A stretch of 64,000 nt of DNA from the NCBI RefSeq assembly GCF_000720185.1, contig NZ_JOIY01000013.1, forward strand, positions 1 through 64,000, given 5' to 3'. The stretch is from Streptomyces sp. NRRL S-340. Its GTDB lineage: Bacteria > Actinomycetota > Actinomycetes > Streptomycetales > Streptomycetaceae. A program made the translations under genes and the position numbers. The notes beneath the pieces are model-generated. The model did no database searches. It was not told the DNA's origin and was given only the letters and a program-made list of their open reading frames with translations. Shown here piece by piece: positions 52,660-61,468 of this stretch (positions are counted from its first letter, which is position 1; every line of letters begins with the position of its first letter).

Positions 52660-52687
52660 TCGTGCGGGGTTGGCCGCCGCCGGGGCG

Positions 52688-53389
52688 TCAGCGCGCGCTG
52701 ACGGCCTTCTCCAGCGCCTTGGCCAGGCCGTTCGCCCACAGCTGGTTCACCCGGGCGCGTTCGGTGGAGTTCGGGTAGCGGTTGGTGCAGGACGGGCCGG
52801 GGCCGCCGCCCGACATCAACTCGCTGCACGGGCCGCTGTAGTGGTCCGGCAGGCCGAGCACGTGCCCGGTCTCGTGCGCGACGACACGGATCGAGTCGTA
52901 CTGCTGGTTCTGCGAGTAGTCCAGGAAGATGTAGCCGCTGCCGTGGCCGTCGGTGGAGGCGTAGGACCCGTTCGACGGGTCGTTGCCCTCGTAGTAGGCG
53001 AAGTCGCCCTGGCCCGAGGTCGCCGCCAGCTTCACGTTCGAGACGGAGCTGTTCCAGATGGAGGCGGCGCTCGATATCTGCGAGCGGAAGCTCGGCGCCT
53101 GGGAGGCGTTGTAGTAGACGGTCACCGACTTGAGGTTCGGGTGGGCGGCCTGCTTCTCGGCGACCGACTTCAGCACGGCGTCGAAGAACGCCTGGTTGTC
53201 GGCGGCGTGCCCGGCGGAGCCCGTGTACCGGGCGACGGCGGTGGTGGCGGAGGCGGCCGACCCGGTGTCCGGGGCCGCACTCGCCGGCATCGCGGTGCCC
53301 AGCGCGGCGGACGCCAGGCCGAGTCCGAGCGCGAGGGCCACGAGTCTCCTGGAGGACTTCGCGGACTTGGCGGTCGTGGAACGCGACAT
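52688..53389 (-). CDS. snpA: Snapalysin-type secreted metalloprotease
   Basis: A 233-residue secreted small neutral protease. Sec signal [20 protein letters not shown] (cleavage near 38), short propeptide, then an M7 catalytic domain with the zinc motif [13 protein letters not shown]: two His and an Asp as ligands and Glu as base. CSELM and SCTNRYPN supply the Cys pair. This is the Streptomyces snpA/mpr product, the smallest known metalloprotease, degrading milk protein. Divergent from its LysR activator gene, as in other Streptomyces. Confidence 0.95.
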   Translation of the reverse strand: MSRSTTAKSAKSSRRLVALALGLGLASAALGTAMPASAAPDTGSAASATTAVARYTGSAGHAADNQAFFDAVLKSVAEKQAAHPNLKSVTVYYNASQAPSFRSQISSAASIWNSSVSNVKLAATSGQGDFAYYEGNDPSNGSYASTDGHGSGYIFLDYSQNQQYDSIRVVAHETGHVLGLPDHYSGPCSELMSGGGPGPSCTNRYPNSTERARVNQLWANGLAKALEKAVSAR

Positions 53390-53575
53390 GATGGGGGGCT
53401 CCTACTCGTTCGATGTGGGGTGAACGATCGGTTGCGCACGAGTCTCGGGCAGGCCAACGCCCGCGGGATGATGGCAACCGGGGATAGCGCGGAGCTATCG
53501 GGGGCCGACTCGTACGGTTCCGTAGGGGTTTGAACATCTGGTGCGGTCCGGCCGCACCGCCCTACGCTCCCCCTC
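53390..53575. promoter_or_regulatory. snpA/snpR divergent promoter with LysR box
   Basis: In the 186-base intergenic region GATAGC (53483-53488) and GCTATC (53494-53499) form a perfect inverted repeat that contains the T-N11-A LysR motif (T53485, A53497). A single site midway between the starts fits activation of snpA and autoregulation by SnpR. Confidence 0.65.
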
Positions 53576-54589
53576 ATGGAGCTCGAGGTGAGGCACCTGC
53601 GCGTGCTCTGCGCCATCGCCGACACCGGCAGTCTGCACAGAGCGGCGCGCGAACTCGGCATGGCACAGCCCTCGTTGAGCACCCAGCTGCGCCGCATCGA
53701 GGACGAGCTCGGCGGTCAGCTCTTCGTCCGCGCGCGCACCGGCTGCCGGCCCACACCGCTGGGTCACGCGGTCCTGAGCCGGGCCCGGCCCCTCGTCACC
53801 GAACTGAGCGCGCTGGTCACCGAGACCCGCGCGGCCGCCGCCCGCGCGGTCGGGGGTTGCCGCCTGCGCATCGGCGCCACGGCGAGCCGCGCTCTGCCCG
53901 GCTGGCTGCGGCGGCTGCGTGCCCGTACGCCCCGGACCGAACCGACGCTGCAGATGGACGTCTCCGCGAACGCCCTGCTGGGCATGGTCGCCTCGGGCCG
54001 GCTCGACACGGCGTTCGTGCACGAGGTCGAGGGCAGTCCGCTGCGCGTGCCGCCCGGTCTGCGCGTGCGGGTGCTGGTGGAGCGCGAGCCGCAGTTCGTC
54101 TGCCTGGCCGCCGACCATCCGGCGGCGGCGCGGCGTGAGGTGCGGCTGTGCGATCTCGCGGCGGACCGCTGGATGGTCGACTCGACGGTCGACGGCGAGT
54201 GGGACGCCGTGTGCCGGGTGCTGCGCGCGGCGGGGCTGCAGCCCGACGTGCTGCACGGGGACTACCTCACCGCCTACTCGCTGGCCGCCACCGGGGAGGT
54301 GGTGACGGTCAGCCAGCCGACCGCGCTGCCCCGCGCGGACCTCGCCATCCGGCCGCTCCAGGGAGACCCGATCGGGGTGCGGCTGCTGCTCGTGGCCCGC
54401 GCGGAGGAGGAACTGGAGGGCAGTTACGCCGAGCTGGAGGAGGCGTACTGGGAGGCGGCCTTCCAGGCTCCGGCGTACCGCGAGTGGCTGAGCCGCGCGG
54501 ACGCAGCTCCTGGAGCTGCGAACAGGGGGTTCCGGTCAGCGGGCGGTGTCCGGTGCGTGCGAGCGCAAGGCGCCGGAAGGTCCTTGTAG
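53576..54589 (+). CDS. snpR: LysR-family activator of snapalysin
   Basis: A 337-residue LysR regulator. HTH: LCAIADTGSLHRAARELGMA then QPSLSTQLRRIEDELGG (about 10-46). The effector-binding domain covers about 95-300. Divergence from snpA identifies it as SnpR. The final 25 residues (from GAANRGF onward) and the TAG stop are encoded inside copy 2 of the dispersed palindromic element, which starts exactly at codon 313. Known LysR proteins of this type end at about 310, so the repeat seems to have replaced or extended the original C-terminus. Function is probably kept because the core is intact. Confidence 0.9.
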   Translation: MELEVRHLRVLCAIADTGSLHRAARELGMAQPSLSTQLRRIEDELGGQLFVRARTGCRPTPLGHAVLSRARPLVTELSALVTETRAAAARAVGGCRLRIGATASRALPGWLRRLRARTPRTEPTLQMDVSANALLGMVASGRLDTAFVHEVEGSPLRVPPGLRVRVLVEREPQFVCLAADHPAAARREVRLCDLAADRWMVDSTVDGEWDAVCRVLRAAGLQPDVLHGDYLTAYSLAATGEVVTVSQPTALPRADLAIRPLQGDPIGVRLLLVARAEEELEGSYAELEEAYWEAAFQAPAYREWLSRADAAPGAANRGFRSAGGVRCVRAQGAGRSL

Positions 54590-54672
54590 CGGAGCTGCCA
54601 GGGCCTTCCGGCGACACCGCGAGCGTGCGGGCCGGGCGTCGCGAGCCGGGCGCCCGTCCTGTTCGCAGCTCC
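54512..54672. repeat. Dispersed palindromic element, copy 2
   Basis: 161 bp with perfect 15-bp ends GGAGCTGCGAACAGG (54512-54526) and complement (54658-54672), inner arms GCGGTGT/ACACCGC (54543-54549, 54614-54620) and a 9-bp pair (54572-54580, 54604-54612). Colinear with copy 1 at 4667-4828 and closely similar through the core. Two stem pairs differ between copies in a compensated way: T-A to C-G at the outer arm and C-G to T-A at the middle arm. It overlaps the end of snpR. Confidence 0.85.
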
Positions 54673-54786
54673 GGGGGCCGCGGCTTCCCCGTCCTTCCCG
54701 GGCACGGCCGCACCGGCGGCCGGGGTCCCGGAACGGGTCGCGCACCCCGCCCGGTGACACCCCGCGGCCGGGCCGGCGCCGTCCGG

Positions 54787-55149
54787 CTAGCTCCGCTCCG
54801 GTCCCCCGGCGGGCAGGGCCTCGCGCATCGCCTGCACGGTGCCGGCCGGGTCGTAGTCCTCGGGGACGCCCGGGACCAGGATGATGTCGCCCTCGATGTG
54901 GCGGGAGCGCAGGGGCGCGATCTCCTGGTAGGCGGGCGAGTCCCACCAGGCCCTGGCCTCGCCGATCCCGGGGAACCCGATGACGACGACGTGACCGGGC
55001 CAGGCGCCCTCCTTCACCTCGTGCTGCGTGGCGTGCACCAGGAAGCGGCCGCCGTACGGCGCGAAGGTGGCGGTGATCCGCTCGATGTACTCGGCGATCT
55101 CCGGGTGCGGGGCGGCGTCGCGCAGGTGGGCGATGGCGTAGGCGGTCAT
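54787..55149 (-). CDS. DUF1330 domain protein
   Basis: A 120-residue small protein of the dimeric ferredoxin-like alpha/beta-barrel group: TAYAIAHLRDAAPHPEIAEY, GGRFLVHATQHEVKEG and VVIGFPGIGEARAWWDSPAY, the last being the DUF1330 signature. Family function is unknown; the fold is shared with small oxygenases and EthD-like proteins. GGAGG precedes the ATG. Confidence 0.88.
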   Translation of the reverse strand: MTAYAIAHLRDAAPHPEIAEYIERITATFAPYGGRFLVHATQHEVKEGAWPGHVVVIGFPGIGEARAWWDSPAYQEIAPLRSRHIEGDIILVPGVPEDYDPAGTVQAMREALPAGGPERS

Positions 55150-55299
55150 GACGTCCTCCGGTCGGTCGGCCCTGCGGGCTGTGCTGTGTACGGCCACGAT
55201 CGTCGCACCGGGGCGGAACGGGGTCGATGACCCGTCAGGTAAACGGCGCACCGGAGCCGCCCGCCCGCCGGCCTGCCGCGTGCGCCGGAGCCCGGTCCG

Positions 55300-56361
55300 T
55301 CAGCCGGCCGCGTGCGCCGGGTGTGCCTGGCGGCCGCCGGGGTGGCGGTGACGCCAGCCCCAGAAGACGGCGCAGGAGACGACGGCCCAGGCCGCGAGGA
55401 CGAGGAAGGGGAAAGCGTGCTGGTGCCCGGCGAAGTAGACGGCGGTGTGCTGGGCGTTCACCGAGGCGCCGGGAGGCAGCCAGCGGCCGATCTGGCCGAG
55501 GGGCGAGGGCAGGAGGGGCCAGGAGACCGCGCCGCCCGAGGAGGGGTTGCCCAGCAGCACCATCAGGCCCCACGTCGGCAGCATGGCCCAGCGCCCGAAG
55601 AGGGTGTTGAACATGGTGAAGACCATGCCGGAGGCGAACATGGTCAGCGCCAGGATCAGCCAGGACTCGACGAACGGCAGATTCAGGGCGCCGAGCATCC
55701 AGTCCACCACCGCCGCGATCACGAAGCCGCCGAGCAGGGCGTAGCCCACGGTGAAGGCGATGCGCTCCAGCGGGTTCAGTGCCCGGGCGTGGACACTGAG
55801 CTGGATGGCGCCGACGAAGCCGATGATCACGGCGGCGAGCGAGATGTAGAAGATCGCGAGACCGCGCGGGTCGCCGTGCTGGAGCGGGTTGAGATCGCGG
55901 ACGGTCACGGGGATGCCGGTGGCCCGGCCCACCTGCTGCGCCGACTCCTCCAGGACCTGGGCGACGGTCGCGCCCGAGGCGCCGGACACGTCGAGGACGA
56001 CGGGCCCGCCGCCGGTGGGGACCTCCAGCACGGCGAACACCTTCTGGTCGTCCACGGCCGTCCGGGCCGCGGGCAGGCTGCCGTAGGGGCGCAGCTTCAG
56101 CGAGGCGGCGAGCGCCTCCTCCATGCCGGTGATGAAGCGCCGGCCCTTCGGCTGGTCGTAGGCGCCGACGACCGCGGTGGGGATGGTGTGGGGGGTGGGG
56201 TTGGCCATGGCGTACGTGTAGGAGCCGGCGAAGAGCCCGGCCGCGGCGGCGAGGATCAGCGCGAGGACGGTCGCGGGCAGGAAGGGGGACTTCCGGAAGG
56301 CGGCCCAGCGCTCTCCCGGTGTGGGCGGACGACCGTGCTCACCGTGCGGCAGTTCGGACAT
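55300..56361 (-). CDS. DUF3533/ABC-2-type membrane protein
   Basis: A 353-residue membrane protein. One N-terminal helix (FLPATVLALILAAAAGLFAG), an extracellular region of about 140 residues containing TAVVGAYDQPKGRRF and VLDVSGASGATVAQVLEESA, then five helices (IFYISLAAVIIGFVGAIQLS to FPFLVLAAWAVVSCAVFWGW). This is the layout of YhgE/Pip and SNG1/DUF3533 proteins, related to ABC-2 permeases but without an ATPase partner here. Function unclear; resistance or secretion support is possible. ATG at 56361; an in-frame GTG at 56370 is an alternative. Confidence 0.75.
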   Translation of the reverse strand: MSELPHGEHGRPPTPGERWAAFRKSPFLPATVLALILAAAAGLFAGSYTYAMANPTPHTIPTAVVGAYDQPKGRRFITGMEEALAASLKLRPYGSLPAARTAVDDQKVFAVLEVPTGGGPVVLDVSGASGATVAQVLEESAQQVGRATGIPVTVRDLNPLQHGDPRGLAIFYISLAAVIIGFVGAIQLSVHARALNPLERIAFTVGYALLGGFVIAAVVDWMLGALNLPFVESWLILALTMFASGMVFTMFNTLFGRWAMLPTWGLMVLLGNPSSGGAVSWPLLPSPLGQIGRWLPPGASVNAQHTAVYFAGHQHAFPFLVLAAWAVVSCAVFWGWRHRHPGGRQAHPAHAAG

Positions 56362-56867
56362 GGCGACCACGCTAGGTCATACCACCACCACTCCTCTCGC
56401 CGAGCGCGCCCGGCCCGCCCTCCTGAGGGCACCCCAACGGGCGCCCCGCCCTCCTGAGCGCACCCCAGCGGGCGACCCGCCCTTCCGAGGGCCCGGAGGC
56501 GGCCCGCGTCTGCGGACGCACCTCCCGGGGGCGGCCCGTACTTCCCCGCCGAGCGCGCCCCGGAAGGCCGCCCGCACTTCCTGGGGCGCCGCGCCCCCGG
56601 AGGCGGTCCGCGCCTGCGGGCACACGCCGGGTGCCGCGCCGCGCCTCCGCGCACCTCCCGGTGGCGGCCCGCACTTCATTCGTGAGCGCCCCTGTCAGCC
56701 CTCCCGTACGATTCCCGCCCCGGAGTGCGCCGGGGTGCACTTTTTCCGGCGACAGGCGGGCTCATACCGGACAAAAGCGTGTGATTTGGAGGAAGGCCCG
56801 GCCCTGCCCGACCATGGGGCCGTGCCCGGCGATCCCGGGCGCTGTTCGACGAGAGGCGCACCACCCC
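56362..56867. other. 500-bp spacer with 31-bp tandem repeats
   Basis: Between divergent membrane-protein genes. From 56416 a 31-bp unit containing CGCCCTCCTGAG repeats about 2.5 times (56416, 56447, 56478), followed to about 56680 by degenerate GGAGGCGGCCCGC units. CCCCGG-AGTGCG-CCGGGG at about 56723-56740 is a small hairpin followed by a short T-run. No supported gene. Confidence 0.6.
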
Positions 56868-58286
56868 ATGCACGTCCCCGGGACCGCCCCGCAGCCGGCC
56901 ACGGCCCCTGGGCAGAACCCCACGGCCGCCCTCCCGGCCGGGAACACCCCCGCCGGCGTACCGGACCCCGCCGCCGGCAGGCACGCCCGCCGCTTCGGGC
57001 TGCCCGTCGCCACCGCCCTGGTCATGGGCAACATCATCGGCGGCGGCATCTTCCTGCTCCCGGCGTCCGTCGCCCCCTTCGGCACGGTCAGCCTGGTCGC
57101 CTTCGGCGTCCTGACCGTCGGCGCCATCGCGCTCGCGCTGGTCTTCGGACGGCTCGCCCAGCGCGATCCGCGCACCGGCGGCCCCTACGTCTACGCCCGC
57201 GAGGCCTTCGGTGACTTCGCCGGCTTCCTGGCCGCCTGGGCGTACTGGATCACCACCTGGGTGTCGAACGCCGCGCTCGCCGTGGCCGCCGTCGGCTACC
57301 TCGACGTGCTGATCCCGGTGAACGGCCACCGGTGGAGCGCCTGCCTGGCCGCGCTCACCATCCAGTGGCTGCCCGCGCTCGCCAACTTCGCGGGCACCCG
57401 GTACGTGGGCGCCGTGCAGGTCGTCTCGACGGTGCTGAAGTTCGTGCCACTGCTGCTGGTCGCGGTCGGCGGGCTGTTCTTCTTCGACCCGCACAACCTG
57501 GGCCCGTTCAACGCGAGCGGCACCAGCGCGGTCGGCGCCGTCTCCGCCTCTGCGGCGATCCTGCTCTTCTCCTACCTCGGTGTGGAGTCCGCCGCCGTCA
57601 GCGCGGGCGAGGTGAGGAACCCGCGGCGCAACGTCGGACGGGCCACCGTCATCGGTACCGCGGGCGCGGCCCTCGTCTATCTGCTGGGCACGCTGTCCGT
57701 CTTCGGCACGGTCGCGCACAGCCGGCTGGTCGCTTCCTCCGCGCCCTTCTCGGACGCCGTGAACGCCATGTTCGGCGGCGCCTGGGGCGGCTGGGCCGTC
57801 GCGCTCGCCGCGCTGGTGTCGATGACCGGCTGCCTCAACGGCTGGACGCTGCTGAGCGCCCAGACACCGTACGCCGCCGCGCAGGACGGCCTGTTCCCCG
57901 CTGCCTTCGCGCGGCGGCGGCGCGGGGTGCCGACCGTCGGCGTCGGCGTCACCGTCGTCCTCGCCTCCCTGCTCACCGTCTACAACTACACCTCGGGTTC
58001 GGCCAAGGTGTTCCAGGTCCTCGTCCTGGTCACCACGTTCACCGCGACCGTGCCCTACCTGCTGGCCACCGCCGCGCAGATCTTCCACCTGGTCGGCGGG
58101 CGCCGCCACCTGGTGGACCGGGCGCGCCTGGTGCGGGACTCCGTTGTGGCGGCGGTCGCGGCGGCCTTCTCGATGTGGCTGGTGGCGGGCGCGGGCTACG
58201 CGGCCGTGTACCAGGGGGTGCTGTTCCTGTTCGCGGGCGTCCTGGTGTACGCGGTGATGGCGGCCCGGCGGACCAGGAACCCGTGA
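56868..58286 (+). CDS. APC-family amino acid permease
   Basis: A 472-residue, 12-helix transporter of the amino acid-polyamine-organocation superfamily. GLPVATALVMGNIIGGGIFL is helix 1 with the unwound GGGIF substrate segment; RTGGPYVYAREAFGDFAGFL covers helix 2-3; LLFSYLGVESAAVSAGEVRNPRRNVGRA is helix 6 with its conserved loop; SAQTPYAAAQDGLFPAAFAR follows. Closest in pattern to the AdiC/YjdE basic amino acid antiporter group, but substrate is unproven. ATG 56868; GAGAGG lies rather far upstream (about 13 bases). Confidence 0.88.
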   Translation: MHVPGTAPQPATAPGQNPTAALPAGNTPAGVPDPAAGRHARRFGLPVATALVMGNIIGGGIFLLPASVAPFGTVSLVAFGVLTVGAIALALVFGRLAQRDPRTGGPYVYAREAFGDFAGFLAAWAYWITTWVSNAALAVAAVGYLDVLIPVNGHRWSACLAALTIQWLPALANFAGTRYVGAVQVVSTVLKFVPLLLVAVGGLFFFDPHNLGPFNASGTSAVGAVSASAAILLFSYLGVESAAVSAGEVRNPRRNVGRATVIGTAGAALVYLLGTLSVFGTVAHSRLVASSAPFSDAVNAMFGGAWGGWAVALAALVSMTGCLNGWTLLSAQTPYAAAQDGLFPAAFARRRRGVPTVGVGVTVVLASLLTVYNYTSGSAKVFQVLVLVTTFTATVPYLLATAAQIFHLVGGRRHLVDRARLVRDSVVAAVAAAFSMWLVAGAGYAAVYQGVLFLFAGVLVYAVMAARRTRNP

Positions 58287-58366
58287 GGACGGCCGCCGCG
58301 CCGCCGGCGGGGTGAAGCCGACGGGAGCGGGCGTGATGGCGTCGGCATCCCGGAGCGAAGATCGTC

Positions 58367-58936
58367 ATGTATCACGGTGTGCCGATCGCGGCACATCTTG
58401 ACGAATCGGCCATCCCCTTCCCGACCGGCCCGGCCCGGCGGCCCCTGCTCCGGACGGCGCCGCGGCCCCCTGCCCCGCGCTGGCTGCAGCGTCCGCCGGC
58501 CGCATCCGGCGGGCCGCCGCTGAGCGGGGTCACCGTCGCCGTGGTCGGGCTCGGCCACGTCGGGCTGCCCCTGGCGCTCGGCCTGTGGGAGGCAGGCGCC
58601 CGGATCACCGGCGTCGACCGCAGCGAGGAACGGCTCGCCGGCATCCACGCCGGACGCGTGGACGTCCTGCCCGCCCGGCACGCGGCACTGGCGTGCGCCG
58701 AACGCGACGACGCCTTCGCGCTCACCGCGCGGCCCGACTCCCTCGGCGAGGCGGACGCCGTGCTGGTCTGTGTGCCGACGCCGGTCGCCGCCGACCGCGC
58801 CCGGACCTGGGACCGCACCCGGCCGGCGCCCTCGCGGGACGCGGGCCGCACCGGCGGCGGCGTCGCGCCGGCCGTGCGCTACGAGGACCCCGGGCAGCCG
58901 TGGCCCCGGGTGGCCGCGCTGCGGATCCTGCCGTGA
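58367..58936 (+). CDS. Truncated UDP-glucose/GDP-mannose dehydrogenase N-domain protein
   Basis: A 189-residue ORF whose middle (about 53-140) is a nucleotide-sugar dehydrogenase Rossmann domain: VTVAVVGLGHVGLPLALGLW, GVDRSEERLAGIHAGRVDV and GEADAVLVCVPTPV. Full enzymes have about 430 residues with a catalytic Cys in the central and C-terminal domains; here sequence resemblance stops after CVPTPV and is replaced by about 45 Arg/Pro-rich residues. The first 50 residues are also unrelated. It is therefore a non-catalytic remnant or a stand-alone NAD-binding protein. Codon bias still looks coding. Confidence 0.6.
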   Translation: MYHGVPIAAHLDESAIPFPTGPARRPLLRTAPRPPAPRWLQRPPAASGGPPLSGVTVAVVGLGHVGLPLALGLWEAGARITGVDRSEERLAGIHAGRVDVLPARHAALACAERDDAFALTARPDSLGEADAVLVCVPTPVAADRARTWDRTRPAPSRDAGRTGGGVAPAVRYEDPGQPWPRVAALRILP

Positions 58937-58971
58937 GGGGCACGGACCGGCCCGCTTCTCAGCGCCCGGTC

Positions 58972-59799
58972 TCAGCGCCGGAGGAAGTCGAGCAGGTCCT
59001 GGTTGAAGCGCTGCTTGTCCCCGTCGACCATGGCGATGCCGTGGCTGCCGCCCTCGTAGATCTTCAGTTCGGCGCCGGGGACGAGCTGCGCCGCCTTGCG
59101 CCCGGTGGCGTCGAGGGGCACGATCTGGTCGTCGTCGCCGTGCACGACCAGGGTGGGCACGTCGAACTTCTTCAGGTCCTCGTGGAAGGGCGTGGTGCCG
59201 AAGGCGTCGACACAGGCGACCGCGCCCTCGATGGTCTGGGCCATGGCCATGTACCAGAAGGCGTCCCGGTTGCCCTGGGTGGCCTTGCTGCCCGGGCGGT
59301 TCGCGGAGAAGAAGCCTTCGGCGGTGTCCTTCCAGAACTGTGAACGCTCCTTGAGAATGCCCGCCTTGATGTCGTCGAAGACGCTCTGCGGGACACCCTC
59401 GGGGTTGTCGGGGCCCTGCAGCATCAGCGGTGTGATGGCGGACAGGAGCACGGCCGAGCGCACCCGTCCGGTGCCGTGCCGGCCGATGTACCGGGCGAGT
59501 TCACCGCCGCCCATGGAGTGCGCGACCAGCGTGACGTCGCGCAGGTCGAGGTGGGTGAGCAGGTCGTCGAGGTCGTCGGCGAACGTGTCGAAGTCGTAGC
59601 CGTCGTAGACCGGGGTGGAGCGGCCGTGGCCGCGGCGGTCGTGGGCGACGGCCCGGTACCCGGCATCGGCGACCGCCTTGAGCTGGTCGTACCAGGCGTC
59701 GCCGTTCAGCGGCCAGCCGTGGATGAACACCACGGGCCGTCCGCGGCCCCAGTCCTTGTAGAAGATCTCGACACCGTCTCGCGTGCTGCACACGGGCAT
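58972..59799 (-). CDS. Alpha/beta hydrolase, non-haem chloroperoxidase/arylesterase-like
   Basis: A 275-residue hydrolase: VVFIHGWPLNGDAWYDQ (oxyanion), AHDRRGHGRSTPVYDGYDFD, VAHSMGGGELARYIGRHG with nucleophile Ser, HGDDDQIVPL with Asp and YEGGSHGIAMVD with His. The text closely follows bacterial non-haem chloroperoxidases/perhydrolases, which are esterases that can make peracids. ATG 59799 has GAAAGG 8 bases upstream; an in-frame GTG at 59808 is less likely. Substrate unknown. Confidence 0.92.
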   Translation of the reverse strand: MPVCSTRDGVEIFYKDWGRGRPVVFIHGWPLNGDAWYDQLKAVADAGYRAVAHDRRGHGRSTPVYDGYDFDTFADDLDDLLTHLDLRDVTLVAHSMGGGELARYIGRHGTGRVRSAVLLSAITPLMLQGPDNPEGVPQSVFDDIKAGILKERSQFWKDTAEGFFSANRPGSKATQGNRDAFWYMAMAQTIEGAVACVDAFGTTPFHEDLKKFDVPTLVVHGDDDQIVPLDATGRKAAQLVPGAELKIYEGGSHGIAMVDGDKQRFNQDLLDFLRR

Positions 59800-59963
59800 G
59801 CCCGACACCTTTCGCCGCTCTCAGGCCCCCCGTCCATCGTCCCCGCCCCCGCGGGCACCGCAATTCGACGGCCCGTGACCGGCGGGATCAGGCGCTGGCT
59901 ATCTTGTGACCGAGCGGTACGTCCCGGCGGCGGCGCCGGCCGCGAGCACCGGAAGGTGGCACG

Positions 59964-61253
59964 ATGCCCAGCAGTGCGTCCCCGCGTCCCGACGTCCACG
60001 AGGTCCCCGACTACCGGGATCTCGCCGGTCTCTACCGCGACCTCCACGCGCACCCCGAACTCGCCTTCTGCGAGCACCGCACCGCGCAGATCGTAGCGGA
60101 GCGGCTGCGGGCCGCCGGGTACGAGACCACCAGCGGCGTCGGCGGCACGGGCGTCGTCGGCCTCCTGCGCAACGGCGCCGGGCCCACGGTGGCGCTGCGC
60201 GCCGACATGGACGCGCTGCCGGTGGAGGAGCGGACCGGCCTGCCCTACGCGAGCACCGCGCGGGCGGCCGACGGCGACGGCGACGCGGTGCCCCTGATGC
60301 ACGCCTGCGGCCACGACATGCACGTCAGCTGTCTGCTGGGCGCCGCGGCGCGGCTCGCGGCGGACCGCTCCGCATGGCGGGGCACACTGCTGCTGGTGTT
60401 CCAGCCCGCGGAGGAGGTCGGCCGGGGCGCCGGTGCGATGATCGACGACGGTCTCTTCGAGCGGTTCGCCCGCCCCGACGTCGTGCTCGGCCAGCACGTC
60501 GCGCCGCTGCCCGCGGGACACGTCGGGCTGCACGGCGGCCCGGCGTTCGCCGCCTCCGACTCCCTGCGCGTGGTCCTGCACGGCAGCGGGGGGCACGGTT
60601 CTCGGCCCGAGGCGTGCGTCGACCCGGTCCTCATGGCCGCCGCGACGGTCCTGCGCCTGCAGGGCATCGTCGCCCGCGAGGTCGCCGGCACCTCCACGGC
60701 GGTGGTCACCGTGGGCGCCCTGCACGCCGGGAACAAGCCCAACGTCATCGCGGACCGCGCGGAACTCTTGCTGACGGTACGCACCTTCGAGCCGGCGGTG
60801 CGGACGTCCGTGCTGCGGGCCGTGGAGCGGATCGTGCGGGCCGAGGCCGCCGCCTCCGGCGCACCCCGCGATCCGGAGATCACCGTCACCGAGTCGTTCC
60901 CGGCGGTCGTCAACGACCCGGAGGCGTCCGAGCGGACGCGGCGGTCGCTCGCCGAAGCCCTGGGCGGGGCACGGGTGGTGGACCCCGGGCCCGCGACCGG
61001 CAGCGAGGACGTCGGCATGCTGGCCAAGGCCGCCGGGGCCCCGTGCGTCTACTGGCTGCTGGGCGGTGCCGACCCGGCGGACTTCGCCGCGGCCCGCACC
61101 TTCGAGGAGTTCTCCCGGGTGGCCCGTGCCCTGCCCTCCAACCACTCTCCGCTGTTCGCCCCGGTCGTCGGGCCGACGCTGCGGACGGGCGTCACGGCGC
61201 TCACCGCCGCCGCCCGGTCCTGGCTGGGCCGGACGGACACCACGGACGGGTGA
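59964..61253 (+). CDS. M20-family amidohydrolase
   Basis: A 429-residue metal-dependent amidohydrolase (hippurate hydrolase/IAA-amino acid hydrolase/N-acyl amino acid deacylase group). Metal and catalytic motifs: LRADMDALPVEE, HACGHDMHVSCLLGAA, FQPAEEVGRGAGAMIDDG (Glu-Glu) and GSEDVGMLAK near the C-terminus. The dimerisation domain lies between (HGSGGHGSRPEACVDPV). ATG 59964, after a Gly-rich purine stretch GGAAGG. Divergent from the hydrolase with 164 bases between. Cleaves an N-acyl amino acid; which one is unknown. Confidence 0.92.
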   Translation: MPSSASPRPDVHEVPDYRDLAGLYRDLHAHPELAFCEHRTAQIVAERLRAAGYETTSGVGGTGVVGLLRNGAGPTVALRADMDALPVEERTGLPYASTARAADGDGDAVPLMHACGHDMHVSCLLGAAARLAADRSAWRGTLLLVFQPAEEVGRGAGAMIDDGLFERFARPDVVLGQHVAPLPAGHVGLHGGPAFAASDSLRVVLHGSGGHGSRPEACVDPVLMAAATVLRLQGIVAREVAGTSTAVVTVGALHAGNKPNVIADRAELLLTVRTFEPAVRTSVLRAVERIVRAEAAASGAPRDPEITVTESFPAVVNDPEASERTRRSLAEALGGARVVDPGPATGSEDVGMLAKAAGAPCVYWLLGGADPADFAAARTFEEFSRVARALPSNHSPLFAPVVGPTLRTGVTALTAAARSWLGRTDTTDG

Positions 61254-61318
61254 GCCGCCCCGCGGCCCGCCCCCACCGCCCTCGGCCCCGGCGGACCGAA
61301 GGCAGAGGGACGGAGGCC

Positions 61319-61380
61319 GGGGCCGGGGAACGGGGGCGGCGCCGGGGAACGCGGGCGGGCCGGGGAACGGGGTCGGAGCG
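61319..61380. repeat. Short direct repeats between M20 and pyc genes
   Basis: CCGGGGAACG occurs three times about 20 bases apart in the convergent spacer. No gene or clear hairpin with a T-run. Confidence 0.5.
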
Positions 61381-61468
61381 CCGGTCGCCGGTCTTCGGCC
61401 CCCGGTCCCCCGGCTCCGTCCGGCGCATCTCCCGCCCCCTTCGCGGGCCGGGAGCGGTCCGTGCCGGG

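Noticed and set aside
54787..55149. DUF1330 protein as a domain of the neighbouring regulator locus
   Set aside because: It is on the opposite strand with its own ribosome site and a complete small domain; no functional link is visible.
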